A DNA stretch of 64,000 bases from Croceibacterium segetis (GTDB lineage Bacteria > Pseudomonadota > Alphaproteobacteria > Sphingomonadales > Sphingomonadaceae). Of the stretch, positions 27,252-36,283 are shown piece after piece; the first letter of the stretch is position 1, and each line of letters opens with the position of its first letter. The position numbers were made by a program, and so were the translations under genes. The notes below the pieces were generated by a model that saw only the letters and a program-made list of their open reading frames with translations, had not been told where the DNA came from and made no database searches. Location: positions 203,501 through 267,500 of the forward strand of contig NZ_JAANOZ010000004.1 in assembly GCF_011320115.1 (NCBI RefSeq), read 5' to 3'.

Positions 27252-27440
27252 TTACAGCCCGTCCCGCAAACGCTCGCCGATTGCCATAGCGATCTGCCCT
27301 TGGTCAACACAAACGCGCCCGATGCTGCGGGCCTGGTCTGGCGACCAGCTCATGACATCGGCGACCTGCTCATCGGTGAGACCTGCCTTGAGCGGTTTGG
27401 TGCAAAACGTGCCGCGTAGATCGTTTTCCGCTGGCTTCAG
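27252..27440 (-). pseudogene. C-terminal remnant of a tyrosine-type phage integrase
   Basis: The minus strand reads about 62 codons of an integrase C terminus: DLRGTFCTKPLKAGLTDEQV, then ADVMSWSPDQARSIGRVCVD and QGQIAMAIGERL before TAA. In relatives the active site has HDLRGTF and RRYVDQ; here His is replaced by Asn (ENDLRGTF) and the nucleophile Tyr position is Cys (RVCVDQ). Upstream of about 27440 the frame loses homology and hits a stop. It is therefore inactive. Its position beside tRNA-Gly marks the left end of the island. Confidence 0.75.
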
Positions 27441-27604
27441 GTGGCCCCGGCGACGATTTCCTGTTCGGATCGGTCGGGGCTGAGCGCCAGTCGCACCTGG
27501 TCATCGAAGATCATGGTGGGCGCGGTGTCACGTGTGAATGGCGCCGATCTCGCCGCGAAGGCGTGTCTGCGAGCGATCGCCAACTATCCGATCACCAAAA
27601 TCCC

Positions 27605-29359
27605 TCAGCTTCGCACGCATTTGAACGATTCGGCGTTCTCCGGATCGGCGTCTGGCGACTTGGGACGCGCGATCGACGGATAGGGACAAAGGGGCCGCGT
27701 CCGACCCGGCCATGGGCTGCCGGGAGCGGAGGCGGCGACTATGCGATCCGGCGCCTGGCCATGCTCGACCCAGCCGAGAAGTGCGGTGAAGGCGTCGAAC
27801 TGATCGGTCGAAGGGCCTCCCCCGCAGTGGTTCATGCCCGCGACCGGGAAGACTCGAACGACCTGCGCGGCGTTGCCATTCTCGCGCGCGTTCACCTCGT
27901 CCCACCAGTTCAGCGTATCGGTGACCGAAAACACCGGATCGGACGCACCCTGATAGACGATCATCCGCCCTCCGCGCCGGCGGAAGGCGGACAGGTCCGC
28001 GGAACGTGCGCCGATGTCCTGCCAGGCCGAGCGCCTGAAGGCACCGCCAGTCGCGTAGATCTTCGGGGCATCGCGATCGAAATCGAATCCGAGATCGTAC
28101 GCCAGGCGGTCCTGCGGCGCGGTCGGGGGCGTTGAGAATACGGCTGCCAGGGCTATCGACCCCATCGCCACGTTGAGCGACGGCATGGAGCCGTCGGCCG
28201 CGCCGATTTTCCAGCCACGCCAATCGCGGCCGGACCAACCTCCGTCCCAGGGAAACCCGGCGTAAAGGGGCTCACCCCGGCTGTTGCGCGGCCCATCGTG
28301 AATCCGCTCCAGCGCCTCGACCTGTGCCGGGATCAGGCAGCCTGACTGCTTAGCCCCACCGCAGGTGAGCCGCTTGAGCTCTGGGAGTACCTTGGCCGAC
28401 GTGCATTGGCGGAAAGCGCCGACAATCCCGTCACGCAGTCCGTCATCGGCGTCGCACGAAGCAAGAACGGCACCGCGTACAAGGTCGAGATCGGCCCCGC
28501 TGAAGCTGCGTGTCAGTGTTGCTGGAGTGACTTGCTCACCTTTGGCGCGAACGACCGCGGCGAACTGCTGTGTGTCCCACGCTTCGGCCAGCGCCGCGCG
28601 CGGCAACGAGAAACCCGGCGCTCCCGAAACGATGCCGTCGAACAGCGTCGGATAGCGCTGCGCCGCCATCATGCCCTCTTGCCCGCCTTTGGAGCAGCCG
28701 ACGAAGTAACTGTAGCGCGGCCCGTTCCCATAGAACCGCTCTGCGAGAGCCTTGGCCGCTAGCGCCACCGGCTTGATGGAAGCGCCGCCGTAATCGGCCC
28801 GCGCCTGCGGGTCGAAACCGAAGGCAGCGTCGCCGCCATGCGCGGGATCGTTGTTCGCCCTGGCATCGTGCCCGCTGTCTTGAGAGACCACGGCGAAGCC
28901 TTCGCTGATTGCCGGCGGCTTGGTGAATCCGATCATCCCCAGCGCCGACCCGAGGTTGCCGTCAAGCCCGCCGCCTCCTTCGAAGAGCAGCCGCCCGTTC
29001 CACTGCTCCGGCAGGCGCACGTGGAAGCGCAGGGCATAGTTCTGTCCGTCGACGCCCTTACGGTGGCGCATGCTGCCGACGATTTCGCAGTGGGCCGGCA
29101 AGGTTACGGCCGGTGCGGAAACGCCGGGCGGCCCCGCGGGGGCTTGCGTGCCGGCGGCGAGGTACTCGGCGGTGTCGATCCGCGTGTCCGCCTCAGGCCA
29201 CGCACCCTTCATCTGCTGGGCGAGAGCGGCGCAACGGGAAGAAAAATCCCCGGCTGAGGCACCTGGCGCCCCAGCCGGAGAAAGGCCCGAGGCCGCGCTG
29301 CATGCCGGGAGGAGCAAGAGCGCGGCGGTGTTCCCGAGCAAACGGGCGTCGATCTTCAT
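27605..29359 (-). CDS. Tannase/feruloyl-esterase family lipoprotein
   Basis: A 584-aa protein of the tannase/feruloyl esterase family, which cleaves ester bonds between phenolic acids and sugars or alcohols. The signal MKIDARLLGNTAALLLLPAC has a lipobox, so it is probably anchored in the envelope. The catalytic Ser lies in FVGCSKGGQEGMM, the Asp in YQGASDPVFSV, and the His in GMNHCGGGPSTDQF; paired cysteines typical of the family are present. It lies one base after the TonB receptor stop, so the two form one operon behind the operator at 31728-31741. The substrate within the family cannot be told. Confidence 0.9.
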   Translation of the reverse strand: MKIDARLLGNTAALLLLPACSAASGLSPAGAPGASAGDFSSRCAALAQQMKGAWPEADTRIDTAEYLAAGTQAPAGPPGVSAPAVTLPAHCEIVGSMRHRKGVDGQNYALRFHVRLPEQWNGRLLFEGGGGLDGNLGSALGMIGFTKPPAISEGFAVVSQDSGHDARANNDPAHGGDAAFGFDPQARADYGGASIKPVALAAKALAERFYGNGPRYSYFVGCSKGGQEGMMAAQRYPTLFDGIVSGAPGFSLPRAALAEAWDTQQFAAVVRAKGEQVTPATLTRSFSGADLDLVRGAVLASCDADDGLRDGIVGAFRQCTSAKVLPELKRLTCGGAKQSGCLIPAQVEALERIHDGPRNSRGEPLYAGFPWDGGWSGRDWRGWKIGAADGSMPSLNVAMGSIALAAVFSTPPTAPQDRLAYDLGFDFDRDAPKIYATGGAFRRSAWQDIGARSADLSAFRRRGGRMIVYQGASDPVFSVTDTLNWWDEVNARENGNAAQVVRVFPVAGMNHCGGGPSTDQFDAFTALLGWVEHGQAPDRIVAASAPGSPWPGRTRPLCPYPSIARPKSPDADPENAESFKCVRS

Positions 29360-29360
29360 G

Positions 29361-31661
29361 TCAGAACCTCACCGACGCACGAACTCCGTACTCGCGCGGC
29401 GCGCCGTAGAACTCGTTGTTGATGAACTGGCCGCTGACGTACTTCTTGTTGGTCAGGTTCGTGCCATAGCCCTCTATCGTCCAATCGCCCTTCTGGAGCG
29501 TGAGCAACGCCGAGAGCAGGCCACGACCCGACAAGTAATCGGTCACCGGGTTGAACAGCAGGTTGGTCCAGCGCGCACCGATATAGGCATAATTCAGCCG
29601 AGGAGTGAGCGTCAGGTCGGAGCCGAGATCGGCCTGGTACTGCACGCCGAAGTTGTATGACCATTTGGGCGAGTACAGGTTCGGACCGCCGCCAGCGGTT
29701 GTCGTGAAGGGACCGTAGTCGAAGCAGGTCGGCGGGTTTGACGGTACGCCCGCCGCACACTGCGGCCCCAGGTTGAGGCCGGTCGGCAACAGGCGCTGGT
29801 TCACGAACTGGAACTGATCGAGCTTGGAGTCGACATAGGCGATCCCGCCATCGAAACCGAAGCCGCCGATCTTTGCCTGCACTTGCGCTTCCAAACCTTT
29901 GATCGTCGCGTTGGCGACGTTGTGAACGCCGCCCTGGCCCGTCGAAGGCTCGATCGAGTCGATCTGGAAGTCCTTGTATTGCATGTAAAATGCGCCGACC
30001 TGCGTGCGCACGTGATTGTCGAGGAAGGAAGACTTCCAGCCGGCTTCGTAGTCCCACACCGTTTCCGGGCGAAAGCCAGAAGTTGCCCCGTTTGACCCGC
30101 CAGGTTTGTAGCCGCGTGCGGCGAACGCGTAGACCAGGTTATCCTCGTCGGGCGTCCAGTTGAGCCCGACCTTGCCGGTGAAACGGCCGTCCCCGTGGCT
30201 GCCGCCCAGATCGGCCACTTGCAGGCCGCCAGGCGGGAAGAATGGTGAGCCATTGCCAATAACGACACTGCCGGCGCTGTCGGCTTTGAAGTGCGAATAG
30301 CGTCCGCCGACCTGCAGCTCGAGCTCCGGCAGGATCTTGTAACCCGCCTGGGCGAACACGCCAGTCGTGGTCTTGTTCTGGCCGATCTGGATGTCGGTCG
30401 GATCGGCAGGATTGAAGGCAATCGGGTTACTGCTGGTCTGCTGGATGGCGACGTCGATCTTGTTCTTCTGGAAGTATCCGCCAACGATCCAGTTGAAGGC
30501 CCCGTCGGTGGGGGAGATGATGTTGACCTCCTGGACCCACTCGCGCTCGCGAACAAACTGGTCCTGCGTCTGGGTCGCGCTGGCTGGAGCGGGATTCTGC
30601 GGCGTGGGCGTCAGCTGGGTCATGGCCGCGTCCATATCGTAGAGATTGTTCATCCGCTTGTTGACGTAGCCGCTGACCGAGCGGAGCACGACGCCGCCGT
30701 CGAATTCGTACCGCATCTCCAGGCTCGACTGAAAGCCGCGTTCGTGCACTTTGGTCGGAGCGTTGTACGTCAAAGTGCGAATATCGGGCTGTCGGTCGTA
30801 GGCGAACGTCGTCCCTTCGATCGGCCGATAAGCGAAGCCCCCGGTGTTGCGATCGACCCATTCCACCTTTGCAACGGCCCGGAACTTCGCCGGCTGGAAC
30901 AGCACGCTCAGCCGCCCTGCCTTCTCATTCAACCGGTCAGGGTGGTTGTCGTACGGTCCGATGTCGGTGAAGTAGCTGTCGCGCCGCTGGAAGGTGCCGG
31001 CTGCACGGACTGCCAGAGTGCTCGACAGGGGGACGTTCACCGCTCCTTCGCCGCCGAGCGCATCGTAGTTGCCGTAGCTGGCCTTGGCGTAGCCGGACAC
31101 GCCGCTCAGCGATGGATTGGCGGTGTTGATGAAAATGGCGCCGCCGGTGGAGTTCGAGCCGACGAACGTTCCTTGCGGGCCGCGCAGCACCTCGATGGTG
31201 CCGATGTCGTAGAACAAGCCGGTCGTCAGGATCGGCGGCTGGAAGATGTTGTCGTAATAAGTGGCGACACCGTTCGACACGGCTGGGGAGCCGCTGGACA
31301 GACCGATACCGCGAATGTTGACCGACTGGGTGAGGCCCTGATCGGTGATCGAGAGCGAGGGCGCGGCATATTGCAGGTCCGCCACGCGTTCGACCGCCTT
31401 CTTGTCGAGGTCGTCACCGGTGAGGGCGGTTGCGGCCGCGGGCACCTTCTGCAGGTTCTCCTCGCGCTTTTCCGCGGTGACGACGATCTCCTTCAAGCCG
31501 CTATTGCGATCGTCCGCCGAAGCTTGCTGTTCATCGCCGGTCTGTTCGGTCGCCGGAGCTTGCAGATCGCTGGCGGATTGTGCCGCCGCCGGAGCTGCCA
31601 GAGCGGCAATTGCCCAACCCAAAGCCGTCACCGACACGAGCCTCGAATCCATCCGCCTCAT
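29361..31661 (-). CDS. TonB-dependent outer-membrane receptor (island)
   Basis: A 766-aa receptor. After the signal peptide (ALGWAIAALAAPAAAQ) comes a TonB-box-like EIVVTAEKREENLQKVP, the plug domain (VNIRGIG, IEVLRGPQGTFVGSNSTGGAI) and a beta-barrel ending in VRASVRF. The start at 31661 was chosen for GGCGAGGGAGAGAAGGCG upstream. As a substrate-specific importer it should take a large or scarce compound across the outer membrane. Its operon with a tannase-family esterase and its shared operator with a sucrase/fructokinase operon suggest a sugar ester as ligand; that is inference. Confidence 0.93.
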   Translation of the reverse strand: MRRMDSRLVSVTALGWAIAALAAPAAAQSASDLQAPATEQTGDEQQASADDRNSGLKEIVVTAEKREENLQKVPAAATALTGDDLDKKAVERVADLQYAAPSLSITDQGLTQSVNIRGIGLSSGSPAVSNGVATYYDNIFQPPILTTGLFYDIGTIEVLRGPQGTFVGSNSTGGAIFINTANPSLSGVSGYAKASYGNYDALGGEGAVNVPLSSTLAVRAAGTFQRRDSYFTDIGPYDNHPDRLNEKAGRLSVLFQPAKFRAVAKVEWVDRNTGGFAYRPIEGTTFAYDRQPDIRTLTYNAPTKVHERGFQSSLEMRYEFDGGVVLRSVSGYVNKRMNNLYDMDAAMTQLTPTPQNPAPASATQTQDQFVREREWVQEVNIISPTDGAFNWIVGGYFQKNKIDVAIQQTSSNPIAFNPADPTDIQIGQNKTTTGVFAQAGYKILPELELQVGGRYSHFKADSAGSVVIGNGSPFFPPGGLQVADLGGSHGDGRFTGKVGLNWTPDEDNLVYAFAARGYKPGGSNGATSGFRPETVWDYEAGWKSSFLDNHVRTQVGAFYMQYKDFQIDSIEPSTGQGGVHNVANATIKGLEAQVQAKIGGFGFDGGIAYVDSKLDQFQFVNQRLLPTGLNLGPQCAAGVPSNPPTCFDYGPFTTTAGGGPNLYSPKWSYNFGVQYQADLGSDLTLTPRLNYAYIGARWTNLLFNPVTDYLSGRGLLSALLTLQKGDWTIEGYGTNLTNKKYVSGQFINNEFYGAPREYGVRASVRF

Positions 31662-31727
31662 CGCCTTCTCTCCCTCGCCAAGTCGCGGGCTTCGCGCCCG
31701 ACTCACGGGAGTGCTGATACGACGTTC

Positions 31728-31741
31728 TGCAATCGATTGCA
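31728..31741. promoter_or_regulatory. LacI-type operator 1 (TonB receptor/tannase operon)
   Basis: Perfect 14-bp palindrome TGCAATCGATTGCA, 67 bases upstream of the receptor start. On the minus strand TTGCAA overlapping it could be a -35 box with TATCAG 17 bases downstream as -10, placing the operator over the promoter. Confidence 0.8.
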
Positions 31742-31859
31742 ATATGGTCCAATGTACAGCGAGTTCGTTTTTCGACGGAATTCCAGGGCCAACGACCATG
31801 CCTTTCCGGACCGAATGCCACGAATGCTGAGAGTTGGTCCGCCTTAAGTGCAATCGGTA

Positions 31860-32774
31860 TCAGGAATTTGTCGCGATCGCCGCCAGCGCGCACCGACCCA
31901 CGGCAATCGCCCCGAGCGGACCCGCCTGGGTTCCCAATCCGGCCATGCGCACCACTTGCTCGACCGATCCGCTGTTTACCTTCGGGAGGTAACCGCCCAC
32001 GCGCTCCAGGACAGCGCCTCGCGCACCGGACAGGAGATGGGGCCGCGACAGCATGACCGTGCCACCCAGAAGCACCCGCTGGACCGAGGTCATCAGCAGG
32101 ATTGCGGCAACCAGTTCGGCAAGGTCGCTGGCGACGAGCTGCCAGCGCGGATCGGCGTCGGAAAGCGATGCGGGGTCGCGCCCGAACCTCGCGCGCAGGG
32201 CGGTGCCCGAGATCAGTCCTTCGGTGCAATCACCATGGAACGGGCAAGTCCCGGCAAAATCATCGCCAGGAGCCCGGCGGAGGCGCAAGTGGCCGATCTC
32301 CGGGTGCATCGCGCCATGCACGGCCTGCCCGTTGACCAGCAATCCGCCGCCGACGCCGGTACCGACCGTGACGTAGCAGACATCGCCGCACCCTTGCGCC
32401 GCACCCCACCGCAGCTCTGCCAGCGCGGCCGCGTTGACGTCGGTTTCGATTGTCCAAGGGCACCCGAGGCCAGACGTCAGCGCCTTGGCGACGTCGAAGT
32501 TGGCCCAGCCCGGCTTGGGCGTGGTGAACAGTTTGCCGAACCCCGGCGACCCCGGATCGAGATCGAGCGGACCGAAGGCGGCAATCCCGAGTGCTGCAAA
32601 CGGCTGGTCGTTCATCCATTGAAGGAGCTGGGCGCGAGATTTTCCCAACGTCTCTTCAGGCGAGGTGGTCGGGATAGTGTGCTGCTCGATCACTTCGGCG
32701 CCGCGGGCAAGCACAAGCACCGCTTTGGTACCGCCGAGCTCGACGCCGGCGACCACAGGTTCTTCGCTGGTCAT
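31860..32774 (-). CDS. ROK-family fructokinase
   Basis: A 304-aa kinase with the ROK ATP/sugar motifs VAGVELGGTKAVLVLA, TIETDVNAAALAE, VTVGTGVGGGLLVNG and the fructokinase-type zinc site HPEIGHLRLRR ... CPFHGDCTEGL. It phosphorylates a hexose, most likely fructose, at O-6. Its ATG overlaps the stop of the GH68 gene by 4 nt (ATGA), so the two are translationally coupled. This makes good sense: the sucrase releases fructose and the kinase traps it. It is regulated from the operator at 33985-33998. Confidence 0.9.
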   Translation of the reverse strand: MTSEEPVVAGVELGGTKAVLVLARGAEVIEQHTIPTTSPEETLGKSRAQLLQWMNDQPFAALGIAAFGPLDLDPGSPGFGKLFTTPKPGWANFDVAKALTSGLGCPWTIETDVNAAALAELRWGAAQGCGDVCYVTVGTGVGGGLLVNGQAVHGAMHPEIGHLRLRRAPGDDFAGTCPFHGDCTEGLISGTALRARFGRDPASLSDADPRWQLVASDLAELVAAILLMTSVQRVLLGGTVMLSRPHLLSGARGAVLERVGGYLPKVNSGSVEQVVRMAGLGTQAGPLGAIAVGRCALAAIATNS

Positions 32775-33928
32775 CCCCCTACAAGCTGCGCCCGCGAACC
32801 GTTGAGAGCAAGCCGCAGGGTGGGCGCGAACGTTCCCCCGAATCGGCGGCCCTCAGGTTGTGTCCCGCCTCGCCAGTCGTCGACGAAACTGATCACCGAC
32901 CGGTCCGGCAGGACGAGCCACCCGTAAGCCTGCCGCGGAGCCTCTGGCGGATTGCAGAAGACCAGGCCGGTGCCGTTGAGCGGCTCCCATTGTTCGCAGA
33001 GTTGCGGCGAAACCATTCCGTAGAGACCTGTGGGCCCGATCGGCCCTGCCGGATCGAACACCTGATCCTGCGTCGACCAGAACAGATAATACAAGCCTGC
33101 GTGGTGGACGATGTGGGGCCGTTCGAGTTCGTTGTTCAGCCCGTCCGCGCTCAGGATCGGCGGCAGCAGGCGCCACGCGGAGCGCTGTTCGTCCACCGCG
33201 GATGCTGCGCCGATCACGCCGTTGTAGGGCGAACTCGACCCCGCTGCCGAGCCGGCGAATACCATGGTCCATGTTCCGTTCGCCGGGTCCAGGAAGGGAA
33301 AGGGATCGCGAAATGCCTTGATCGTCCCCGGCGCCCCGCCGCGGTTGGTGGCCATGTAGAACGCCGGGTCGGGTTCAATGATTTCTCGCAGCCCGCTCCA
33401 CTCGTTCAGTCGATACCCGGCATCGTCGCGCCCAAGGTGGGCGTTCGCCTCGAAGATGCGCTGCTCGTAGCTGACAAGCCGCTCGTTGCGACGTCCGGCG
33501 CTCGTGAAATAGACCGTCACAGCACCCGTCGCGGGATCCAGAATCGCGGACCCCGACCATTCACGACTCCCGGGCGAGAAACCTTCGGGCATCGCGGGCC
33601 CGAGCATTGTCCAACCTTGCGCGTTTCTCAGCAGCAGATAGATCCTTGCATGGCTATGACGCTCATCGGGATCGGCGAAACGCGGTGCGGCCAGCGCCAT
33701 CCACAGCGTGTCGCCACCGTCGAGAAGGGCGGGCCGACCATCCGCTCGCTGCACCGGCCACGCGTCCCACAGGCCGAGGCTGGAAACCGGCTTTGCGGCG
33801 AGCGCATCGATAACCGGCGCATGATTGACCTTTTGCGCCGCGATGCCCGCGACATGCGCAGCCGTCCAGCGCGACGGCGTTTCGAAATCGCTCCTGCGGC
33901 CGGGAATGGAGATTTCGGTGTCGCTCAA
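32771..33928 (-). CDS. GH68-family sucrose-active enzyme, intracellular
   Basis: A 385-aa five-bladed beta-propeller glycosidase of family GH68 (levansucrase, inulosucrase, invertase). All three acidic residues are visible: nucleophile D55 in LWDAWPV, transition-state stabiliser D208 in FRDPFPF, and acid/base E269 in NNELERPH. There is no signal peptide, unlike secreted levansucrases, so it probably hydrolyses sucrose or a sucrose derivative in the cytoplasm. It is shorter than Bacillus SacB (about 470 aa). First gene of an operon with the fructokinase, behind the operator at 33985-33998. Hydrolysis versus fructan synthesis cannot be decided from sequence. Confidence 0.9.
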   Translation of the reverse strand: MSDTEISIPGRRSDFETPSRWTAAHVAGIAAQKVNHAPVIDALAAKPVSSLGLWDAWPVQRADGRPALLDGGDTLWMALAAPRFADPDERHSHARIYLLLRNAQGWTMLGPAMPEGFSPGSREWSGSAILDPATGAVTVYFTSAGRRNERLVSYEQRIFEANAHLGRDDAGYRLNEWSGLREIIEPDPAFYMATNRGGAPGTIKAFRDPFPFLDPANGTWTMVFAGSAAGSSSPYNGVIGAASAVDEQRSAWRLLPPILSADGLNNELERPHIVHHAGLYYLFWSTQDQVFDPAGPIGPTGLYGMVSPQLCEQWEPLNGTGLVFCNPPEAPRQAYGWLVLPDRSVISFVDDWRGGTQPEGRRFGGTFAPTLRLALNGSRAQLVGG

Positions 33929-33984
33929 ATCAGGCCTCGGCTGCGATCGTCATTCGAAGCGCCTTAAATCGAAAGTCGCCTATT

Positions 33985-33998
33985 CGCAATCGATTGCA
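33985..33998. promoter_or_regulatory. LacI-type operator 2 (GH68/fructokinase operon)
   Basis: CGCAATCGATTGCA, one mismatch from operator 1, 57 bases upstream of the GH68 start and just beyond the regulator stop. On the minus strand TTGCGA and TAAGGC, 17 bases apart, could be the promoter. Confidence 0.8.
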
Positions 33999-34007
33999 CG
34001 AGGCGCT

Positions 34008-35024
34008 TTACGTCGAGGAACGGATGACGAGCTCCGGATTGAGCACAACCGAGCCGGTCGCCTCTCCGTCGATACGCTTGAGCAGGAGCTCGACCATCTG
34101 GCGAGCCCCAGTGGCGATGTCCTGGCGGATCGTCGTCAGCGGAGGAACCGACGTGCGCGCGAAGGGCAGATCGTCATAACCGACCACCTTGACGTCACCG
34201 GGCACGGTCAGTCCGCGGCTGTGCAGCACTTGCATCGCAGTGATCGCGATCAGGTCCGAGGCGGCGAAGATCCCGTCGGGCGGCGTTCCCGCGTGATCGA
34301 GGAAGTGCGCGATATCTTCGGCGGTCAGCTCGCCGGCCAGGTGCGTCGGTGTTTCGATCAGCTCGGCGCCAGGGCGCCTTGCCGAAACCGCGGCCCGCGC
34401 ACCATCGAGGCGCTGGCGGATCTCGACTGCCTGGGGATTGCCGAAAAACGCAATCCGCCGGCAGCCCCGGTCCATCAAGTGTGCCGTCGCTGCGAGTCCG
34501 CCAAGATAGTTGTCGGTACCGACCGAGCAGTGGATCTGACCTCGCAGATGCGCGCCCCATGCGACCATCGGCAGGTAATCCCGCGCCATCTTGTCGAGCA
34601 CCGCCGACTGGTCGGATTGTCCGATGATGATGAATCCGTCGACCCGATCGGCTGAAATCATCTTCTCGAGCCAATCGTCCTTCTTGGGAATGACCCGCGA
34701 CAGCACGAGGTCGAAACCGCGCTCGGTCAATTCGTCGGCAAGGAAACCGATCATCGTCATGAAGAACGGATCAGATATGTGCTGCGTCGTTTCGTGCCCC
34801 AATGGGATGACGACGCCGATCGCGCCTTTCCGGCGAGTGCGCAGGTTGCGTGCGAGGGAGCTTGGCCGAAAGCCATGCTCCTCCGCCAAGCGTTGGATGC
34901 GTTCCGCCGTCGCGGAGCTGACCAGCGACTTGCCGGCGAGCGCCCGCGAAACCGTCGCCGCAGACACGCCGGCAAGCTCGGCGAGGTCGTAGATCGTACG
35001 TACCTTCTTGCTGCTCAATGCCAC
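34008..35024 (-). CDS. LacI-family transcriptional repressor of the island
   Basis: A 338-aa regulator. The N-terminal helix-turn-helix VRTIYDLAELAGVSAATVSRALAG and hinge FRPSSLARNLRTRRKGAIGVVIP are classic LacI/GalR features, followed by the periplasmic-binding-protein-like effector domain (DGFIIIGQSD, CSVGTDNYLGGLAATAHLMD, PDGIFAASDLIAI, VKVVGYDDLPFARTSVPPLT). The start is taken as GTG at 35024 behind GGGCGAGG; TTG two codons later is possible. Its own upstream region holds an operator (35121-35134), suggesting autoregulation. The four matching palindromes in the island are its likely targets; the inducer is unknown. Confidence 0.93.
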   Translation of the reverse strand: MALSSKKVRTIYDLAELAGVSAATVSRALAGKSLVSSATAERIQRLAEEHGFRPSSLARNLRTRRKGAIGVVIPLGHETTQHISDPFFMTMIGFLADELTERGFDLVLSRVIPKKDDWLEKMISADRVDGFIIIGQSDQSAVLDKMARDYLPMVAWGAHLRGQIHCSVGTDNYLGGLAATAHLMDRGCRRIAFFGNPQAVEIRQRLDGARAAVSARRPGAELIETPTHLAGELTAEDIAHFLDHAGTPPDGIFAASDLIAITAMQVLHSRGLTVPGDVKVVGYDDLPFARTSVPPLTTIRQDIATGARQMVELLLKRIDGEATGSVVLNPELVIRSST

Positions 35025-35120
35025 CCTCGCCCACCGCCCCTGGTCGGCGCGTTCATCGGCGTAACGCCAGCCGATTGCAACTGCGAGCGGAGCGCACAGC
35101 ATAGTTGCCTTTGCTTTGCT

Positions 35121-35134
35121 TGCAATCGATTGCG
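35121..35134. promoter_or_regulatory. LacI-type operator 3 (between repressor and esterase/MFS operon)
   Basis: TGCAATCGATTGCG in the divergent gap between the LacI gene and the esterase at 35179. On the plus strand it lies between a possible -35 TTGCTT and -10 GATAGT (18-base spacer), a classic repressor position. It may act on both directions. Confidence 0.8.
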
Positions 35135-35178
35135 GTGATGATAGTCTACCGGCAACTGGCGAGGTAAAGGGTGCTGAT

Positions 35179-36270
35179 ATGTGGGGATTCGCGACGGTTC
35201 GGCGCTGGATGGCGGGGGTTGCCCTCGCCGCGGCTTGTGCCGCCCAGGCTCAAAGCGGCCGCGCTCCCCTGCCGGTTGCCGAAGATGGCACGGTGGAAGT
35301 GCCGGCGATGTCGGCCCCGGTTTCCGAATTTCTCAGCCCGGAAGCGCGAGCTTACGTCGTCGAACACCTGCTCGCGGTGGCCAAGCTCGACCCGAGTGCT
35401 CCGCCCAGTCCGGTCCCGCCGCTGATTGCGCCCTACATCCCCCGGATGAAGGCGCGGTACCACACCCATCGTGAAGACGCCGTGATCGCCGGAGTTAAGG
35501 CCTACGTTTACACGCCGGCCGGCGGCATCGCGGCGAAGAACCGCAAGCGGGTCCTTATCAACTTGCACGGCGGCGGCTTTCGCGAATGCTTCCCCGGCTG
35601 TGCGGAGCTCGAATCGATCCCGATTGCGGCCCTGATGAGGATCAAGGTCGTCAGCCTCGATTATCGTCAAGGGCCGGAGTATCGCTTCCCCGCGGCGAGC
35701 GAGGACGTCGCAGCCGTCTATCGCCAACTGCTCAAGACCTACCGGCCGGAGGACATCGGCATCTATGGCTGCTCGGCCGGAGGGATCCTCACCGGCATGT
35801 CGTTGGCATGGTTCCAAAAGCAAGGGCTCCCTCGCCCCGGCGCGGCGGGCATCTTCTGTGCGGGCGGGACACTCGCCTCGGCCGGTTTCGGCGGCGACGC
35901 CACGTACACTGCCTTGCCGCTCGGCGAGGCGCGCATGCCTCCGCCTCCAGCACCGCCTGGGGCAAAGGCTTTGGCCCCGCCGCTCGGCTATCTGACCGGC
36001 GCCGACCCGACGGACCCGCTTGTCGCACCGGCGTCGTCGCCCGCGGTCCTGGCGAAGTTCCCACCGACGTTGATCATTACCGGCACCCGCGGGTTCGAAT
36101 ACAGTTCGGCGATCTATACCCATGAAGCGCTGGTCAAGGCCGGCGTCGACGCCGAACTGCACGTGTGGGAGGGACTGTTCCACGGGTTCTACTACAACCC
36201 CGATGTGCCCGAATCGCGCGATGCCTTTGACGTGATGGTCCGATTCTTCGACCGGCATCTCGGCAAATAG
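35179..36270 (+). CDS. Exported alpha/beta-hydrolase esterase (hormone-sensitive-lipase type)
   Basis: A 363-aa protein starting MWGFATVRRWMAGVALAAAC with a signal peptide cleaved near AQA|QSG. The oxyanion motif LHGGGF and the nucleophile elbow YGCSAGGIL place it in the HSL-like (family IV) carboxylesterases, and the late GLFHGFYYN supplies the His. It probably deacylates a small ester in the periplasm. The start was chosen at the first ATG giving a signal peptide. The MFS gene follows 13 bases later, so both are one operon from operator 3. Confidence 0.88.
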   Translation: MWGFATVRRWMAGVALAAACAAQAQSGRAPLPVAEDGTVEVPAMSAPVSEFLSPEARAYVVEHLLAVAKLDPSAPPSPVPPLIAPYIPRMKARYHTHREDAVIAGVKAYVYTPAGGIAAKNRKRVLINLHGGGFRECFPGCAELESIPIAALMRIKVVSLDYRQGPEYRFPAASEDVAAVYRQLLKTYRPEDIGIYGCSAGGILTGMSLAWFQKQGLPRPGAAGIFCAGGTLASAGFGGDATYTALPLGEARMPPPPAPPGAKALAPPLGYLTGADPTDPLVAPASSPAVLAKFPPTLIITGTRGFEYSSAIYTHEALVKAGVDAELHVWEGLFHGFYYNPDVPESRDAFDVMVRFFDRHLGK

Positions 36271-36283
36271 GGGGAGCGAGGAT

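Noticed and set aside
34008..35102. A longer LacI-type protein starting at 35102
   Set aside because: The extra 26 residues do not fit a LacI N terminus; the GTG at 35024 places the helix-turn-helix correctly.
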